Shown here piece by piece: positions 34,394 through 43,763 of a stretch of DNA of 64,000 nt. Each line of letters opens with the position of its first letter. The stretch's first letter is position 1. The stretch is taken from contig NZ_JAAORA010000003.1 of assembly GCF_011601315.1 (NCBI RefSeq), positions 1 through 64,000 of the forward strand. Reading direction: 5' to 3'. The position numbers were made by a program, and so were the translations under genes. This stretch comes from Candidatus Chlorobium masyuteum (GTDB lineage Bacteria > Bacteroidota > Chlorobiia > Chlorobiales > Chlorobiaceae). Under the pieces are notes generated by a model. The model searched no databases. It saw only the letters and a list, made by a program, of their open reading frames with translations, and was not told where the DNA came from.

Positions 34394-35380
34394 ATGACCA
34401 CTGCAAAACAAAACTTCAACTTTCAGAAAATCGTTGCCGTTACCGGTGTTCTGCTGTTTTTGATCAAAATGGCCGCGTGGTATCTCACCAACTCAGTCGC
34501 CATTCTTACCGACGCACTTGAAAGCACGGTCAATGTTACCAGTGCCTTCATCGGATTATACAGCCTCTATGTATCAGCCAAACCAAAAGATACCAGTCAT
34601 CCCTATGGACACGGCAAAGTGGAGTTTATCTCGGCTGCGATTGAAGGGACACTGATTTCGGCAGCAGGGTTACTCATTATTGTTGAGGCTGTAAAAAGCC
34701 TCGGAAATCCACGCCAGATAGGCCAGCTTGATTTTGGTATCTACCTGATAACCGCAACCGCAATCATTAACTACCTTGTCGGTGCCGTTGCGGTAAAGAA
34801 AGGACTGAAGAACAACTCACTGGCACTTGTAGCAAGCGGCAAACACCTCCAGTCTGATACCTATTCAACGATCGGCATCATTGTCGGACTGATTCTCCTT
34901 TATTTTACCAAAATCGCCTGGCTCGACAGCGCGGTTGCCCTTGTTTTTGCATTATTGATCGTCTATACCGGTTACAAAATCATCCGTGATTCACTCCGGG
35001 GAATTATGGATGAGGCGGATGAAGCGTTACTGGAAAAAATGGTTCAAATATTACAGATAAACAGGGGGGAAAACTGGGTAGATCTTCATAACTTGCGCAT
35101 TATCAAGTATGGCAGTACCCTGCATCTCGACTGCCATCTGACTGTTCCGTGGTATCTCAATGTTCATGAGGCTCACGACGAAATTGACCGCCTCAATCAA
35201 CTGGTCAGCAAAGAGTTCGGTGAATCTATCGAGCTCTTTGTGCATACCGATGGATGCCTTGACTACTCCTGTGAAATTTGCCGGAAAGAGGGTTGTTCCG
35301 CTCGAAAAGCGCCATTCCGGGAGAAAGTTGGGTGGACGGTTAACAATATATCAAGTAATCAGAAGCATCGGGCAGCGTAA
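34394..35380 (+). CDS. Cation diffusion facilitator (CDF) transporter with a Cys-rich tail
   Basis: 328 residues. CDF features: TM2 with SVAILTDALESTVNVTSAFIGL (Asp/Glu ligand region), the loop DTSHPYGHGKVEFISAAIEG, TM5 KHLQSDTYSTIGIIVG (HxxxD), and a C-terminal cytoplasmic domain (TLHLDCHLTVPWYLNVHEAHDEIDRL). The tail adds cysteines at 288, 293, 296 and 301 (C-x4-C-x2-C-x4-C), an extra potential metal-binding site not typical of the family. Exports Zn2+, Fe2+, Mn2+ or similar using the proton gradient. Starts 58 nt after the ATPase. Confidence 0.88.
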   Translation: MTTAKQNFNFQKIVAVTGVLLFLIKMAAWYLTNSVAILTDALESTVNVTSAFIGLYSLYVSAKPKDTSHPYGHGKVEFISAAIEGTLISAAGLLIIVEAVKSLGNPRQIGQLDFGIYLITATAIINYLVGAVAVKKGLKNNSLALVASGKHLQSDTYSTIGIIVGLILLYFTKIAWLDSAVALVFALLIVYTGYKIIRDSLRGIMDEADEALLEKMVQILQINRGENWVDLHNLRIIKYGSTLHLDCHLTVPWYLNVHEAHDEIDRLNQLVSKEFGESIELFVHTDGCLDYSCEICRKEGCSARKAPFREKVGWTVNNISSNQKHRAA

Positions 35381-35505
35381 CGCGACCTTCTGATGACCAC
35401 CGCCATTACCCTGTTCCGCGATTCGAATGCTTCTTTTGCGGTTCCCTGAAGTTGCGGTAGTAAAGGAAGGACTGAGTTTATATCATTACTTAACAGGTCA
35501 TCATC

Positions 35506-36432
35506 ATGCGGGTATTTCTTAAAAACGGAAACGGACTGGAGCCCATTGAAACGTGGCAGAAGCACTGCTGGATTAACATTGAATGTCCCAATGATGATGA
35601 CCGGGATTATGTAATCAATGAGCTTAAAGTCCCCTTGTCGTTTTATAACGATATTGAGGATATCGATGAGAGGCCGCGAATTGAGGTTGAGGATGGATGG
35701 TACTTTATTCTGTTGAGAATACCCTATAAAACCAATGACGATGATCTTCCGTTCACGACCATCCCGCTCGGTGTTATTTTCAATGAGGATATTATCCTGT
35801 CGGTCTGTTTTTTTGAAACTGAACTGATACAGGACTTTATCGAGCATACGAAACGCAAAAACATCACGGTCGAAAACAATTTTGATCTGCTTCTCAAGCT
35901 CCTCCTCTCTTCAAGTATCTGGTTTCTCAAGTATCTGAAACAGATTAACCAGCAGATAAAAAATGCTGAAAGCAAGCTCGACAAGTCCATTAAAAACGAG
36001 GATCTTCAGAGACTGCTCCAGATCGAGAAATGTCTTGTCTATTTTTTAACCTCTCTCAAGGGCAATGATATTCTGCTTCACCGCATAAAGAATATCAAAT
36101 CAAAAAGAGACGCTTATGATCTTGATCTGATAGAGGATGTCGAGGTCGAGCTGAAACAGGCACAGGAGATTACGAACATTTACAGTGATATTCTCAGCGG
36201 TATGATGGATGCCTATGCCTCGGTAATATCCAATAACCTGAATGTGGTGATGAAGCGGCTTACGTCGATATCGATCATTTTGATGATACCGACCCTTATC
36301 GCAAGCCTGTACGGGATGAACGTGCCCAATACCTTTGAAAATTCACCGTTCGGGTTCTGGTTTATTCTGCTCTTCTCTTTTCTGCTCTCAACTTCCGGAG
36401 TGATGTTCTTTAAAAGCAGAAACTGGCTCTGA
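35506..36432 (+). CDS. corA: CorA-family divalent cation channel
   Basis: 308 residues. Soluble N-terminal alpha/beta domain (MRVFLKNGNGLEPIETWQ..FYNDIEDIDERPRIEVEDGWYFILLRIP), long stalk helices and two C-terminal membrane segments. The channel signature GMN appears in LIASLYGMNVPNTFENSPFGFWF, with two hydrophobic segments flanking it. Carries Mg2+ (or Co2+/Ni2+) as a pentamer. It follows the CDF gene after 125 bp. A short match at ~35418-35450 to the 5' part of the repeat at 5192 is probably a relic. Confidence 0.9.
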   Translation: MRVFLKNGNGLEPIETWQKHCWINIECPNDDDRDYVINELKVPLSFYNDIEDIDERPRIEVEDGWYFILLRIPYKTNDDDLPFTTIPLGVIFNEDIILSVCFFETELIQDFIEHTKRKNITVENNFDLLLKLLLSSSIWFLKYLKQINQQIKNAESKLDKSIKNEDLQRLLQIEKCLVYFLTSLKGNDILLHRIKNIKSKRDAYDLDLIEDVEVELKQAQEITNIYSDILSGMMDAYASVISNNLNVVMKRLTSISIILMIPTLIASLYGMNVPNTFENSPFGFWFILLFSFLLSTSGVMFFKSRNWL

Positions 36433-36513
36433 CTTCATGATAATGCCCGCCGGCGCATGCCCTTGAAGTAAAGGGGTATGCTCCGGCAAGGTGGTGGTCG
36501 GCTCTCTTTGCTC

Positions 36514-36927
36514 TCAGAGCACTCTCAATCCGAGGGATTCCGTCAGCTTAAGTTTTTCGGCCATGACAAGATCAGCCAAAGCCCCCTGCAGATCCTCTTC
36601 GGCAAATCTTGCGGTTGCTCTTCCCGAGTAGGCCAATACGGATTCCGGGTTGAGTTTTATTGCCCTGGTAAGGTCGGTTATTGCCCCTTCGCAGTCGCCG
36701 GAATCGATTTTAAGGATAGCGCTCCCGATGAACACATTGGCTGACGTTGTGTCAACGGCAAGTGCGCGTCTGAACCCTATCACCTCTCCCTTTACTTTAC
36801 CGCTGCTTCCCGATTCGGAATTCATCGAAAAATTATTCATTTCAGATGTCATATTGTTGCAACCCGATAATGAGATCAGCATCAACGGCACCAGTAGGCA
36901 TGAAAGAGAGAGAAAATTATTTTTCAT
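36514..36927 (-). CDS. Tetratricopeptide-repeat lipoprotein
   Basis: 137 residues. A type II signal sequence ends in the lipobox LISLSGC (lipidated Cys ~23), so it is membrane-anchored. The Ser/Asn-rich linker precedes about two TPR motifs (ANVFIGSAILKIDSGDCEGAITDLTRAIKLNPESVLAYSGRATARFAEEDLQGALADLVMAEKL). A protein-interaction role is likely; the partner is unknown. Confidence 0.8.
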   Translation of the reverse strand: MKNNFLSLSCLLVPLMLISLSGCNNMTSEMNNFSMNSESGSSGKVKGEVIGFRRALAVDTTSANVFIGSAILKIDSGDCEGAITDLTRAIKLNPESVLAYSGRATARFAEEDLQGALADLVMAEKLKLTESLGLRVL

Positions 36928-36985
36928 CTGATATTTTGATTTTTAGCTGATAAAGATTCTGTGACGATTGCAGGGCATTACAGCT

Positions 36986-37273
36986 TTAGTCAAACAACTC
37001 CCCAAGAAAGCCGAGCGGCCCGCCTTTTCGTTTTCTTCTGCCGGTTTTCGGGTCGGTGTAGTAGTCGTGATCCTCTTCATGATAACGGTGACGTGACTCC
37101 TCCTTATGATGCTCCTGACGTACCGGGCTGAATTCAGTTGCTGAGCGCTCAATAATCTTGTCCAGCTCGCCCCTGTCGAGCCATACACCGCGGCATTCCG
37201 GACAATAATCAAGTTCGATTCCCTGACGTTCAGAGATCAGAAGATTGACGGTATTGCATGCTGGGCATTTCAT
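36986..37273 (-). CDS. zf-TFIIB-like zinc-ribbon protein
   Basis: 95 residues from the ATG at 37273; an upstream extension to 37369 is unsupported. The start MKCPACNTVNLLISERQGIELDYCPECRGVWLDRGELDKII is the zf-TFIIB family, with CxxC and CxxC zinc ligands and the GVWLDRGEL motif. The C half is charged and low complexity (HHKEESRHRYHEEDHDYYTD) and ends GPLGFLGELFD. Function unknown. Confidence 0.85.
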   Translation of the reverse strand: MKCPACNTVNLLISERQGIELDYCPECRGVWLDRGELDKIIERSATEFSPVRQEHHKEESRHRYHEEDHDYYTDPKTGRRKRKGGPLGFLGELFD

Positions 37274-37495
37274 GGTATTCCTTCTGTTTTGTGTTTGGTT
37301 TACTCCGAAGCGGTAATGAAGACAGCTGGAGAGAGCTCTTTCAATACAGTTCAAACATACCGGTTGCAACCTTAAAGAAGAGTAAGCGGGTGCTTAAAAG
37401 ATGCTTAAAATGCAGAGATGGTATCAGGAAAAGGGCGAAACCGTCTGATCAACAGAGCGTTGCATGCAAACGAACAGATGGAGGTGTGTGCTGTT

Positions 37496-38515
37496 TCAAT
37501 GAATTTTCAGCAGCAGCGGCAGATGGTCGGAGTAGCCCCCGCGGTACTCCCTTTTTTCATAGGTAGGCCAGGGCTTATTGTCAGGGTAGAGAAGCATCCG
37601 GGAGAACGTAAAGCAACGGAATGGATCACCGGAAACAGAAAAACCCTCTTTATCAAGCATGCCTGCAGAGAGCAGAATGTGGTCAATACGCTCCCATTTT
37701 CGATGATAGTAGTAGCTTCCGACTCCCTGATAGCCACTCCAGCAGTTGTAGAGCAGTGTTCTGCTGTTTCGGCGCACTTGTGCTGCATCAAATGATGAAC
37801 CAAGCCCCTCTGAAAGTGAGCGATTAGCGGGTTCATCGTTAAAATCGCCCATGGTGATGATATCGGCTGTCGGGCTGGCTGAGCGGAGGCTGTCAAGAAT
37901 ATGCCGGGTGACCTTTGCCGCAGCAAGACGTTTCGGTTCACTCCACCCGGTATCGAATGCTCTTGATGGCCAGTGATTCAAAATCAGGTGAAATGAGTTT
38001 CCGGAATCTGAAAATTCGGCAATAATGATCTTTCGCGTTGGTTTTTCATCAAGGGTGACACTGTAGGCTCGGGATGCTTTCAAGGTGACACCCTTCGGGT
38101 TATAGGCAAGACCGATATCGATACCTCTCGGGTCCGGAGAGTCGTAATAGACCGTTTTGTAGGTGATGCCCGGAATTCCTGAGAGTGTCTGTTGAAAAAC
38201 CTGCCGGTTTTCAACTTCGGCAAATGCCACGATATCAGGAAATTTCCTGTAGTCCGGATGTGCATCAACAGCCATGAGGGTGTGGCGGATACGCATCTCC
38301 TTGAGCATGAGTTTTTTTGCCGTCCAGTTCCTGCTTCCCTGGGGGGTGAACTCGTCGTCATCGGTCACAGGGTCGTCAAGTGTATCAAAAAGGTTTTCAA
38401 TGTTCCACCACAACAGCACGATCTCTTTTCTGCCTGATGGAGCACCGTCAGCCTGATATTGAAACCACGACAGGGCCAGATAAACAAGAAAAAAACAGCA
38501 GAGCAGTCGGCGCAT
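37496..38515 (-). CDS. Exported endonuclease/exonuclease/phosphatase-fold protein
   Basis: 339 residues. Residues ~1-24 form a signal peptide (RRLLCCFFLVYLALSWFQYQADGA). The EEP fold is clear: LLWWNIENLFDTLDDPVTDDDEF, PDIVAFAEVENRQVF (metal Glu), NSFHLILNHWPSRAF, IITMGDFNDEPANRSL (metal Asp and Asn) and GYSDHLPLLLKI (catalytic His at the C-terminus). It should be a secreted metal-dependent phosphodiesterase or nuclease; the substrate is not predictable. Confidence 0.85.
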   Translation of the reverse strand: MRRLLCCFFLVYLALSWFQYQADGAPSGRKEIVLLWWNIENLFDTLDDPVTDDDEFTPQGSRNWTAKKLMLKEMRIRHTLMAVDAHPDYRKFPDIVAFAEVENRQVFQQTLSGIPGITYKTVYYDSPDPRGIDIGLAYNPKGVTLKASRAYSVTLDEKPTRKIIIAEFSDSGNSFHLILNHWPSRAFDTGWSEPKRLAAAKVTRHILDSLRSASPTADIITMGDFNDEPANRSLSEGLGSSFDAAQVRRNSRTLLYNCWSGYQGVGSYYYHRKWERIDHILLSAGMLDKEGFSVSGDPFRCFTFSRMLLYPDNKPWPTYEKREYRGGYSDHLPLLLKIH

Positions 38516-38619
38516 AACCCCTTTCTGTGTAATTTTTTTTCTTTACCATAATCATTATGTAACTTAATCGGGAATTTTCAGATGTCAATATTTTATTATC
38601 CAATGATCCGGAAAGCCTT

Positions 38620-39021
38620 ATGACCCAGAAGAGCGATGTCAAGGAACAGGCAAAAGATATCCTCGAGGAGACCCTTAACAGGGAAGCGGTTATTGTATTG
38701 ACGAGAATTTCCGAAGAGATGCAGCTTTTGTTCCAGGCCCACCCGGACCCGGTAACAGAGGAGGTTGAAACGATCGTTACCGGATATTTTCTGGAAAACG
38801 GTAAATCAGAACAGTTCATCGAAGACTGGATCAAGACCTCCAAGGAGTACAGTGGTACAAGGGGACTCTCTCCCCAGGACCAGCCGAAAGCCATGCTTTC
38901 AGATCTTGGCGTATTCAGATTTATGAATTTTCTGAAAGAGAAGGGTCTCACTGACGATCAGATTACCATTGTTCTGACCGGTGCCGTGCAGCAGGCGGCT
39001 TCGGATCAGCAGGGCGAGTGA
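38620..39021 (+). CDS. Hypothetical protein, acidic and helical
   Basis: 133 residues, no recognised family and no membrane segment. The N half is helical and acidic (VKEQAKDILEETLNREAVIVLTRISEEMQLL); the middle has DPVTEEVETIVTGYFLENGKSEQFIEDWIKTSKEYS; the C half is amphipathic (KEKGLTDDQITIVLTGAVQQAA). It precedes purC by 66 nt, but nothing ties its function to purine synthesis. Confidence 0.7.
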   Translation: MTQKSDVKEQAKDILEETLNREAVIVLTRISEEMQLLFQAHPDPVTEEVETIVTGYFLENGKSEQFIEDWIKTSKEYSGTRGLSPQDQPKAMLSDLGVFRFMNFLKEKGLTDDQITIVLTGAVQQAASDQQGE

Positions 39022-39087
39022 TCGAGCTTATTTTTAAAGAGAGTAACGGCTGTTGCCGGCCGGAGTCAATCAATATTTAAAAGTGGA

Positions 39088-39801
39088 ATGATGAACAAGA
39101 CGACACAACTTTATGAAGGCAAGGCAAAAAAGGTCTTTTTAACGGATGACAGCGACCTGGTAATCCAGGAGTTCAAGGACGACGCTACCGCTTTCAACAA
39201 CAAGAAAAAAGGGAGCATAGCCGACAAGGGTGTTGTCAATAATGCGATCTCCTGTAAACTGTTTACCCTGCTTGAAGAGAACGGCATTCGTACCCATCTT
39301 GTAGAAAAGCTCTCCGATCGTGAGATGCTCTGCCGCTATCTCGATATCATCAAGGTTGAGGTTGTGGTTCGCAACATCGCGGCAGGATCGCTGGTAAAAC
39401 GGTATGGTTTTGCCGAAGGAACACTGCTTGAACAACCCATTGTGGAGCTCTATCTGAAAAATGATGATCTCGATGATCCTCTGATGAATGACGCCCATGC
39501 CGTCGCTCTCGGTGTTGCCACCTATGATGAGATTGCGGTACTGAAGAATCGTGCGGAAGCAATCAATCTGGTACTCAGACGCTTCTTCTCCGACAGAAAG
39601 CTCAAGCTCGTTGATTTCAAACTTGAGTTCGGCCGCAACAAGGGCACTATTCTGCTTGGTGACGAGATAAGCCCCGACACCTGCCGTCTCTGGGATCTTG
39701 AAACCAACGAAAAGCTCGACAAGGACCGCTTCCGTTTTGATCTTGGCGGCGTTGAGGATGCCTACAGCGAAGTGCAGAGACGTGTTCTTGATCTTGACTG
39801 A
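39088..39801 (+). CDS. purC: Phosphoribosylaminoimidazole-succinocarboxamide synthase
   Basis: 237 residues, normal length. Joins aspartate to CAIR to give SAICAR in purine synthesis. Motifs: LYEGKAKKVFLTDDSDLVIQEFKDDATAFN, EVVVRNIAAGSLVKRYGFAEGT, VDFKLEFGRNKGTILLGDEISPDTCRLWD and DKDRFRFDLGGVEDAY. Two ATG codons lie at the start (39088 and 39091); either may be used. Confidence 0.95.
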   Translation: MMNKTTQLYEGKAKKVFLTDDSDLVIQEFKDDATAFNNKKKGSIADKGVVNNAISCKLFTLLEENGIRTHLVEKLSDREMLCRYLDIIKVEVVVRNIAAGSLVKRYGFAEGTLLEQPIVELYLKNDDLDDPLMNDAHAVALGVATYDEIAVLKNRAEAINLVLRRFFSDRKLKLVDFKLEFGRNKGTILLGDEISPDTCRLWDLETNEKLDKDRFRFDLGGVEDAYSEVQRRVLDLD

Positions 39802-39832
39802 AACCAACAGATGTGAAGACCGGAAATAAAAT

Positions 39833-40477
39833 ATGCTTGAATCTGCAATCAGTTATCTGCAGCATGCTGACCCTTTTTCGGTCTATCTCTTTCTTTTTCT
39901 GATTGCTTTTCTCGAAAACGTAATCCCTCCGATACCCGGTGATGTGCCTGTTGCATTTATCGGGTACCTGATCTACAGCAGCAGCCTTACCTTTGCAGGT
40001 ACTGTACTCTGGGCTTCGATGGGTTCAGTATCCGGATTTATGGTGGTTTTCCTTTTGAGTAAACATTTTGGTTTGAAGTTGTACTCCGGTGGAGATACTC
40101 CTGCACAGCACTGGTTCTCAAAACGTGTTCACCGTTTTTTTCCCCCTTCAGACATGGAGCTGCTCCGCCGGAAATTTGCAACCCATGGTTACCTTGCCGT
40201 TCTTCTGAACCGTTTTCTGTTTGGTTCCAGAGCGGTTATCTCGGTCATGGCCGGTCTGATGCATCTCAAAACACTCTTCGTACTGCTTGCAGCCGCTGTA
40301 AGTGCTCTGCTCTGGAATGTGCTGCTGCTCTATGGAGGATACTTTCTTGGAAGTAACTGGAAAAATATCGGTGGTTATGTTGCACTCTACAGCATTCCCG
40401 TCACCATCTTTTTTGTACTACTCCTCCTTTTTTCCGTCTGGAAGTTTATCAGGGAAAGAAAGCGGCAGCATGAATGA
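39833..40477 (+). CDS. DedA-family membrane protein
   Basis: 214 residues. DedA/VTT fold with FLENVIPPIPGDVPVAFIGYL near the N-terminus (family E/P/PGD motif), four or more hydrophobic segments, and LNRFLFGSRAVISVMAGLMHLKTLFVLLAAAVSALLWNVLLLYGGYFLG. Family members act as lipid carriers (undecaprenyl-phosphate or phospholipid flipping) and maintain the proton gradient. The stop is 78 bp before the transketolase N-half start. Confidence 0.9.
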   Translation: MLESAISYLQHADPFSVYLFLFLIAFLENVIPPIPGDVPVAFIGYLIYSSSLTFAGTVLWASMGSVSGFMVVFLLSKHFGLKLYSGGDTPAQHWFSKRVHRFFPPSDMELLRRKFATHGYLAVLLNRFLFGSRAVISVMAGLMHLKTLFVLLAAAVSALLWNVLLLYGGYFLGSNWKNIGGYVALYSIPVTIFFVLLLLFSVWKFIRERKRQHE

Positions 40478-40555
40478 GTTTTTTTTATTATTTAACAGAA
40501 CCCGTAACATTCAAATTTATAGTTCATTAATTCCCAAGAATTTTGTTGAATTACC

Positions 40556-41467
40556 ATGGCAAAAGACTTAAAACTGTATCCAGCCGAAAAAAAAGGCGCG
40601 CTTCTCGAGCTTGATTCGATTGACGATCTCAAAGAGATGGCCCGACAGGTCCGTCGGGATATTGTCCGAATGCTCGCTATGGCCAATTCCGGCCATACCG
40701 GCGGTTCACTCGGCATGGCCGATATTTTTACGGCCCTCTACTTTCGCCTTCTCCTGCATAAACCGCATGAGTTCTGGGAGAAGCATGATCTTGATATGGT
40801 TTTTCTTTCAAATGGTCACATCGCACCGGTATGGTACAGTGTACTTGCCCGTGCAGGCTATTTCTCGCTGAGTGAGCTGAATTCACTTCGTCAGGTCAAC
40901 TCCTACCTTCAGGGTCATCCAACGTCCGAATCGAAGCTCCCTGGCATCAGAATCGCATCCGGCTCTCTTGGCCAGGGGCTCTCTGCTGCAGTAGGCGCGG
41001 CACTCGGTCTTCGCATGGATGGCAAGAAGAGCGATGTCTTCTGTCTGATGGGTGACGGAGAGTGTCAGGAGGGACAGATCTGGGAGGCAGCCATGAGTGC
41101 TGCTCATTACGGACTTGGTAATCTGATTGGTATAGTTGACTACAACAATCTCCAGATTGACGGTGAAGTTACCGATGTTATGAGTGTTGAGCCGTTTGCC
41201 GACAAGTGGCGGGCGTTTGGCTGGGATGTTTATCACTGCAACGGTAACGATATCGAGGATTTTGTCACCACCATCGAGAAGCTCAGAGCAGGGGGTAAAC
41301 GGAGCAGACCTTCCGTTGTTCTTGCAACGACGGTGATGGGAAAAGGTGTTCATTTCTTTGAGGGGACAATGCCGGATAATTCCAACTGGCACGGGAAACC
41401 TCCATCAAAGGATGATGCAGTCAAAGCACTTGCCATCCTTGGAGAGACTGTTTATGGCGACTTTTAG
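40556..41467 (+). CDS. Transketolase, N-terminal half (separate subunit)
   Basis: 303 residues with only the thiamine-diphosphate diphosphate-binding domain: NSGHTGGSLGMADIFTALYF, FLSNGHIAPVWYSVLA, GHPTSESKLPGIRIASGSLGQGLSAAVGAALGLRM, and the ThDP motif FCLMGDGECQEGQIWEAAMSAAHYGLGNLIGIVDYNN. It needs the C-half subunit encoded at 21387-22370. Together they make one transketolase for carbon rearrangement. The rsmD gene starts 13 nt downstream. Confidence 0.9.
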   Translation: MAKDLKLYPAEKKGALLELDSIDDLKEMARQVRRDIVRMLAMANSGHTGGSLGMADIFTALYFRLLLHKPHEFWEKHDLDMVFLSNGHIAPVWYSVLARAGYFSLSELNSLRQVNSYLQGHPTSESKLPGIRIASGSLGQGLSAAVGAALGLRMDGKKSDVFCLMGDGECQEGQIWEAAMSAAHYGLGNLIGIVDYNNLQIDGEVTDVMSVEPFADKWRAFGWDVYHCNGNDIEDFVTTIEKLRAGGKRSRPSVVLATTVMGKGVHFFEGTMPDNSNWHGKPPSKDDAVKALAILGETVYGDF

Positions 41468-41480
41468 TTCTTAGTATTTC

Positions 41481-42017
41481 GTGCAGATACTTGCAGGAAC
41501 ATACAAAGGGAGGAAAATCAGGAGTTCATCAACAAATGCTATTCGTCCCTGCAGCAGCCGTGTCAAGAAATCTCTCTTCGACACGCTTGCTGCAAGGCTC
41601 GATTTTGACAGCATAACCGTACTTGATCTCTTTGCCGGATTCGGCTCCCTTGGTTTTGAAGCGGTGAGCCGGGGGGCAGCATCAGTATGCTTTGTTGATC
41701 AGCATGCCGATTCGCTCAAAGCCATTAAAGCAACGGCACTTCTGCTGGGAGTTGAAGAGCGGGTGAAGATAGTCAATGCGGATGTTTCTGCATTTCTTTC
41801 CCGGCCATCAAAACCGTTTGATCTGGTTTTTTGTGATCCACCTTACTCCTGGCCGGATTACGGGCAGTTGATTGACAAAATTGCCGGCGGCTCCCTTCTT
41901 GCTGATGAGGGAATCCTTCTTATTGAACACCGTGCGCATCTTGAGTTCAAGCACTCTCCATACTACTCTTTTCAAAAGGATTACGGCATGACAAGAGTTA
42001 CATTTTTTCAGACCTGA
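41481..42017 (+). CDS. rsmD: 16S rRNA (guanine966-N2)-methyltransferase RsmD
   Basis: 178 residues from a GTG start. Motifs: the N-terminal [13 protein letters not shown] and [22 protein letters not shown] loop [30 protein letters not shown], and the catalytic (N/D)PPY as [12 protein letters not shown]. Methylates the 30S subunit rRNA. coaD follows after 13 nt, the frequent rsmD-coaD order. Confidence 0.92.
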   Translation: MQILAGTYKGRKIRSSSTNAIRPCSSRVKKSLFDTLAARLDFDSITVLDLFAGFGSLGFEAVSRGAASVCFVDQHADSLKAIKATALLLGVEERVKIVNADVSAFLSRPSKPFDLVFCDPPYSWPDYGQLIDKIAGGSLLADEGILLIEHRAHLEFKHSPYYSFQKDYGMTRVTFFQT

Positions 42018-42030
42018 ACGGAGTGATGCG

Positions 42031-42534
42031 ATGAAAACAAATGCTATTTATCCCGGAACATTTGATCCGTTCACAAACGGTCATCTTGATGTACTCGAAC
42101 GTGCACTGAATATTTTTGAAGAGGTAATCGTTGTTATTGCCGAGAATACGCAGAAGCATTCACTCTTTACGATTGAAGAGCGGCAGGCAATGATCAATGA
42201 AGTTGTCGGTGATTATGCAGGCGTCAGGGTTGAAGTGCTCCGTCAGGGACTTCTTGCCGATTATGCACGACAGGTCGGAGCGAAGGCAATTATACGGGGT
42301 GTGCGGCAGGTAAAGGATTTTGAGTATGAGTTTCAGATGTCGCTCCTGAACCGCCATCTCTATCCTGAAGTGACAACGGTTTTTCTTATGCCGAATGTCA
42401 AGTATACCTACGTTGCCTCATCGATTATCAGGGAGGTTTCCATGCTGGGTGGTGATGTCAGTAAATTTGTTCATCCCTGTGTCATGGAGATGCTCAATCT
42501 AAAACGCGAAGAACGAAAAGAACAAAAATCATAA
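42031..42534 (+). CDS. coaD: Phosphopantetheine adenylyltransferase
   Basis: 167 residues. Transfers AMP to 4'-phosphopantetheine in CoA synthesis. Motifs: [21 protein letters not shown] (TxGH), [25 protein letters not shown], and [23 protein letters not shown] (ISSTxxR-type loop with the Ala-Ser variant). Start is standard for the family, and it follows rsmD by 13 nt. Confidence 0.95.
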   Translation: MKTNAIYPGTFDPFTNGHLDVLERALNIFEEVIVVIAENTQKHSLFTIEERQAMINEVVGDYAGVRVEVLRQGLLADYARQVGAKAIIRGVRQVKDFEYEFQMSLLNRHLYPEVTTVFLMPNVKYTYVASSIIREVSMLGGDVSKFVHPCVMEMLNLKREERKEQKS

Positions 42535-42547
42535 CAAAACAGTCGAT

Positions 42548-43756
42548 ATGTCAACATCATCTCATCCTGAAGAAAAATATCTGACCCGCAGAGTTCTCAG
42601 CATGCAGGAGTCGCAGACCATGAGAATCAGCAATCTTGCCGGTAAAATGAAAGCAGAGGGGAAGGACGTCGTAAGTCTTTCAGCAGGTGAACCTGATTTT
42701 CCTACACCTGATCATGTCAATCAGGCAGGAATTGATGCAATCAAGTCCGGCTTTACCCGTTATACCGCCAACTCCGGTATTTCTGAGCTGAAAAAAGCCA
42801 TTATCGAGAAGTTCCGCCGTGATAACGGGCTTGAGTTTCAGGAGAACCAGATTATTGTCAGCAACGGAGGAAAGCAGACCCTTGCAAACACCTTTCTCGC
42901 GCTCTGCGAAGAGGGTGATGAGGTGATTGTTCCGGCTCCTTTCTGGGTGAGTTTCCCTGAGATGGTTCGTCTTGCCGGAGGCTCGCCGGTGATTGTTCAT
43001 ACCTCGATTGAGAGTGAATACAAGATTACTCCTCTGCAGCTTGAAAAAGCGATTACACCGAAAACAAAGATTGTCGTGCTGAACTCACCCTCCAATCCAA
43101 CGGGAGCGGTCTATAATGAAGCTGAAGTGCGGGCACTCATGCAGGTGCTTGAAGGCCGGGAGATTTTCGTCCTTTCAGACGAGATGTATGACATGATCGT
43201 CTATGGCGGTGTCCGCCCATTCTCTCCGGCAAGGATTCCCGCCATGAAGGATTGGGTCATTGTAAGTAACGGGGTTTCCAAAACCTACGCCATGACCGGC
43301 TGGAGAATCGGTTATCTTGCAGGGCCGAAATGGCTGATTGATGCCTGTGACAAGATTCAGTCGCAGACCACCTCAAACCCCAACGCGATTGCACAGAAAG
43401 CGGCTATGGCTGCACTTATTGGTGATCAGCGTATTGTTGAGGAACGACGTCTTGAATTTGAAAAACGGCGGGACTATATGTACGCAGCCCTCAACAGTAT
43501 TCCGGGATTCAGGACGGCTCTTCCACAGGGTGCCTTTTATATTTTCCCGGATATCAGCGGTGTGCTTGGCCAGACCTTCAACGGTGTTGTGATGAAAGAT
43601 TCGGCAGATGTTGCCGAATATCTGCTCAAGGAGCATCTGGTTGCAACGGTTCCCGGTGATGCCTTCGGTGCGCCCAACAATCTTCGTCTCTCCTATGCGG
43701 CCTCTATTGCCTCGCTTGAAGAAGCGGTCAATCGTATCCGGAGAGCTTTCAAATAG
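42548..43756 (+). CDS. aspC: Aspartate/aromatic aminotransferase, class I
   Basis: 402 residues, PLP-dependent fold type [66 protein letters not shown], and the PLP lysine in [21 protein letters not shown]. Most like the class I aspartate transaminases of the AspC/AAT type, moving amino groups between aspartate and 2-oxoglutarate. Substrate precision is limited without a test. Starts 13 nt after coaD and is followed 7 nt later by the acyltransferase gene. Confidence 0.9.
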   Translation: MSTSSHPEEKYLTRRVLSMQESQTMRISNLAGKMKAEGKDVVSLSAGEPDFPTPDHVNQAGIDAIKSGFTRYTANSGISELKKAIIEKFRRDNGLEFQENQIIVSNGGKQTLANTFLALCEEGDEVIVPAPFWVSFPEMVRLAGGSPVIVHTSIESEYKITPLQLEKAITPKTKIVVLNSPSNPTGAVYNEAEVRALMQVLEGREIFVLSDEMYDMIVYGGVRPFSPARIPAMKDWVIVSNGVSKTYAMTGWRIGYLAGPKWLIDACDKIQSQTTSNPNAIAQKAAMAALIGDQRIVEERRLEFEKRRDYMYAALNSIPGFRTALPQGAFYIFPDISGVLGQTFNGVVMKDSADVAEYLLKEHLVATVPGDAFGAPNNLRLSYAASIASLEEAVNRIRRAFK

Positions 43757-43763
43757 TCGGTAT

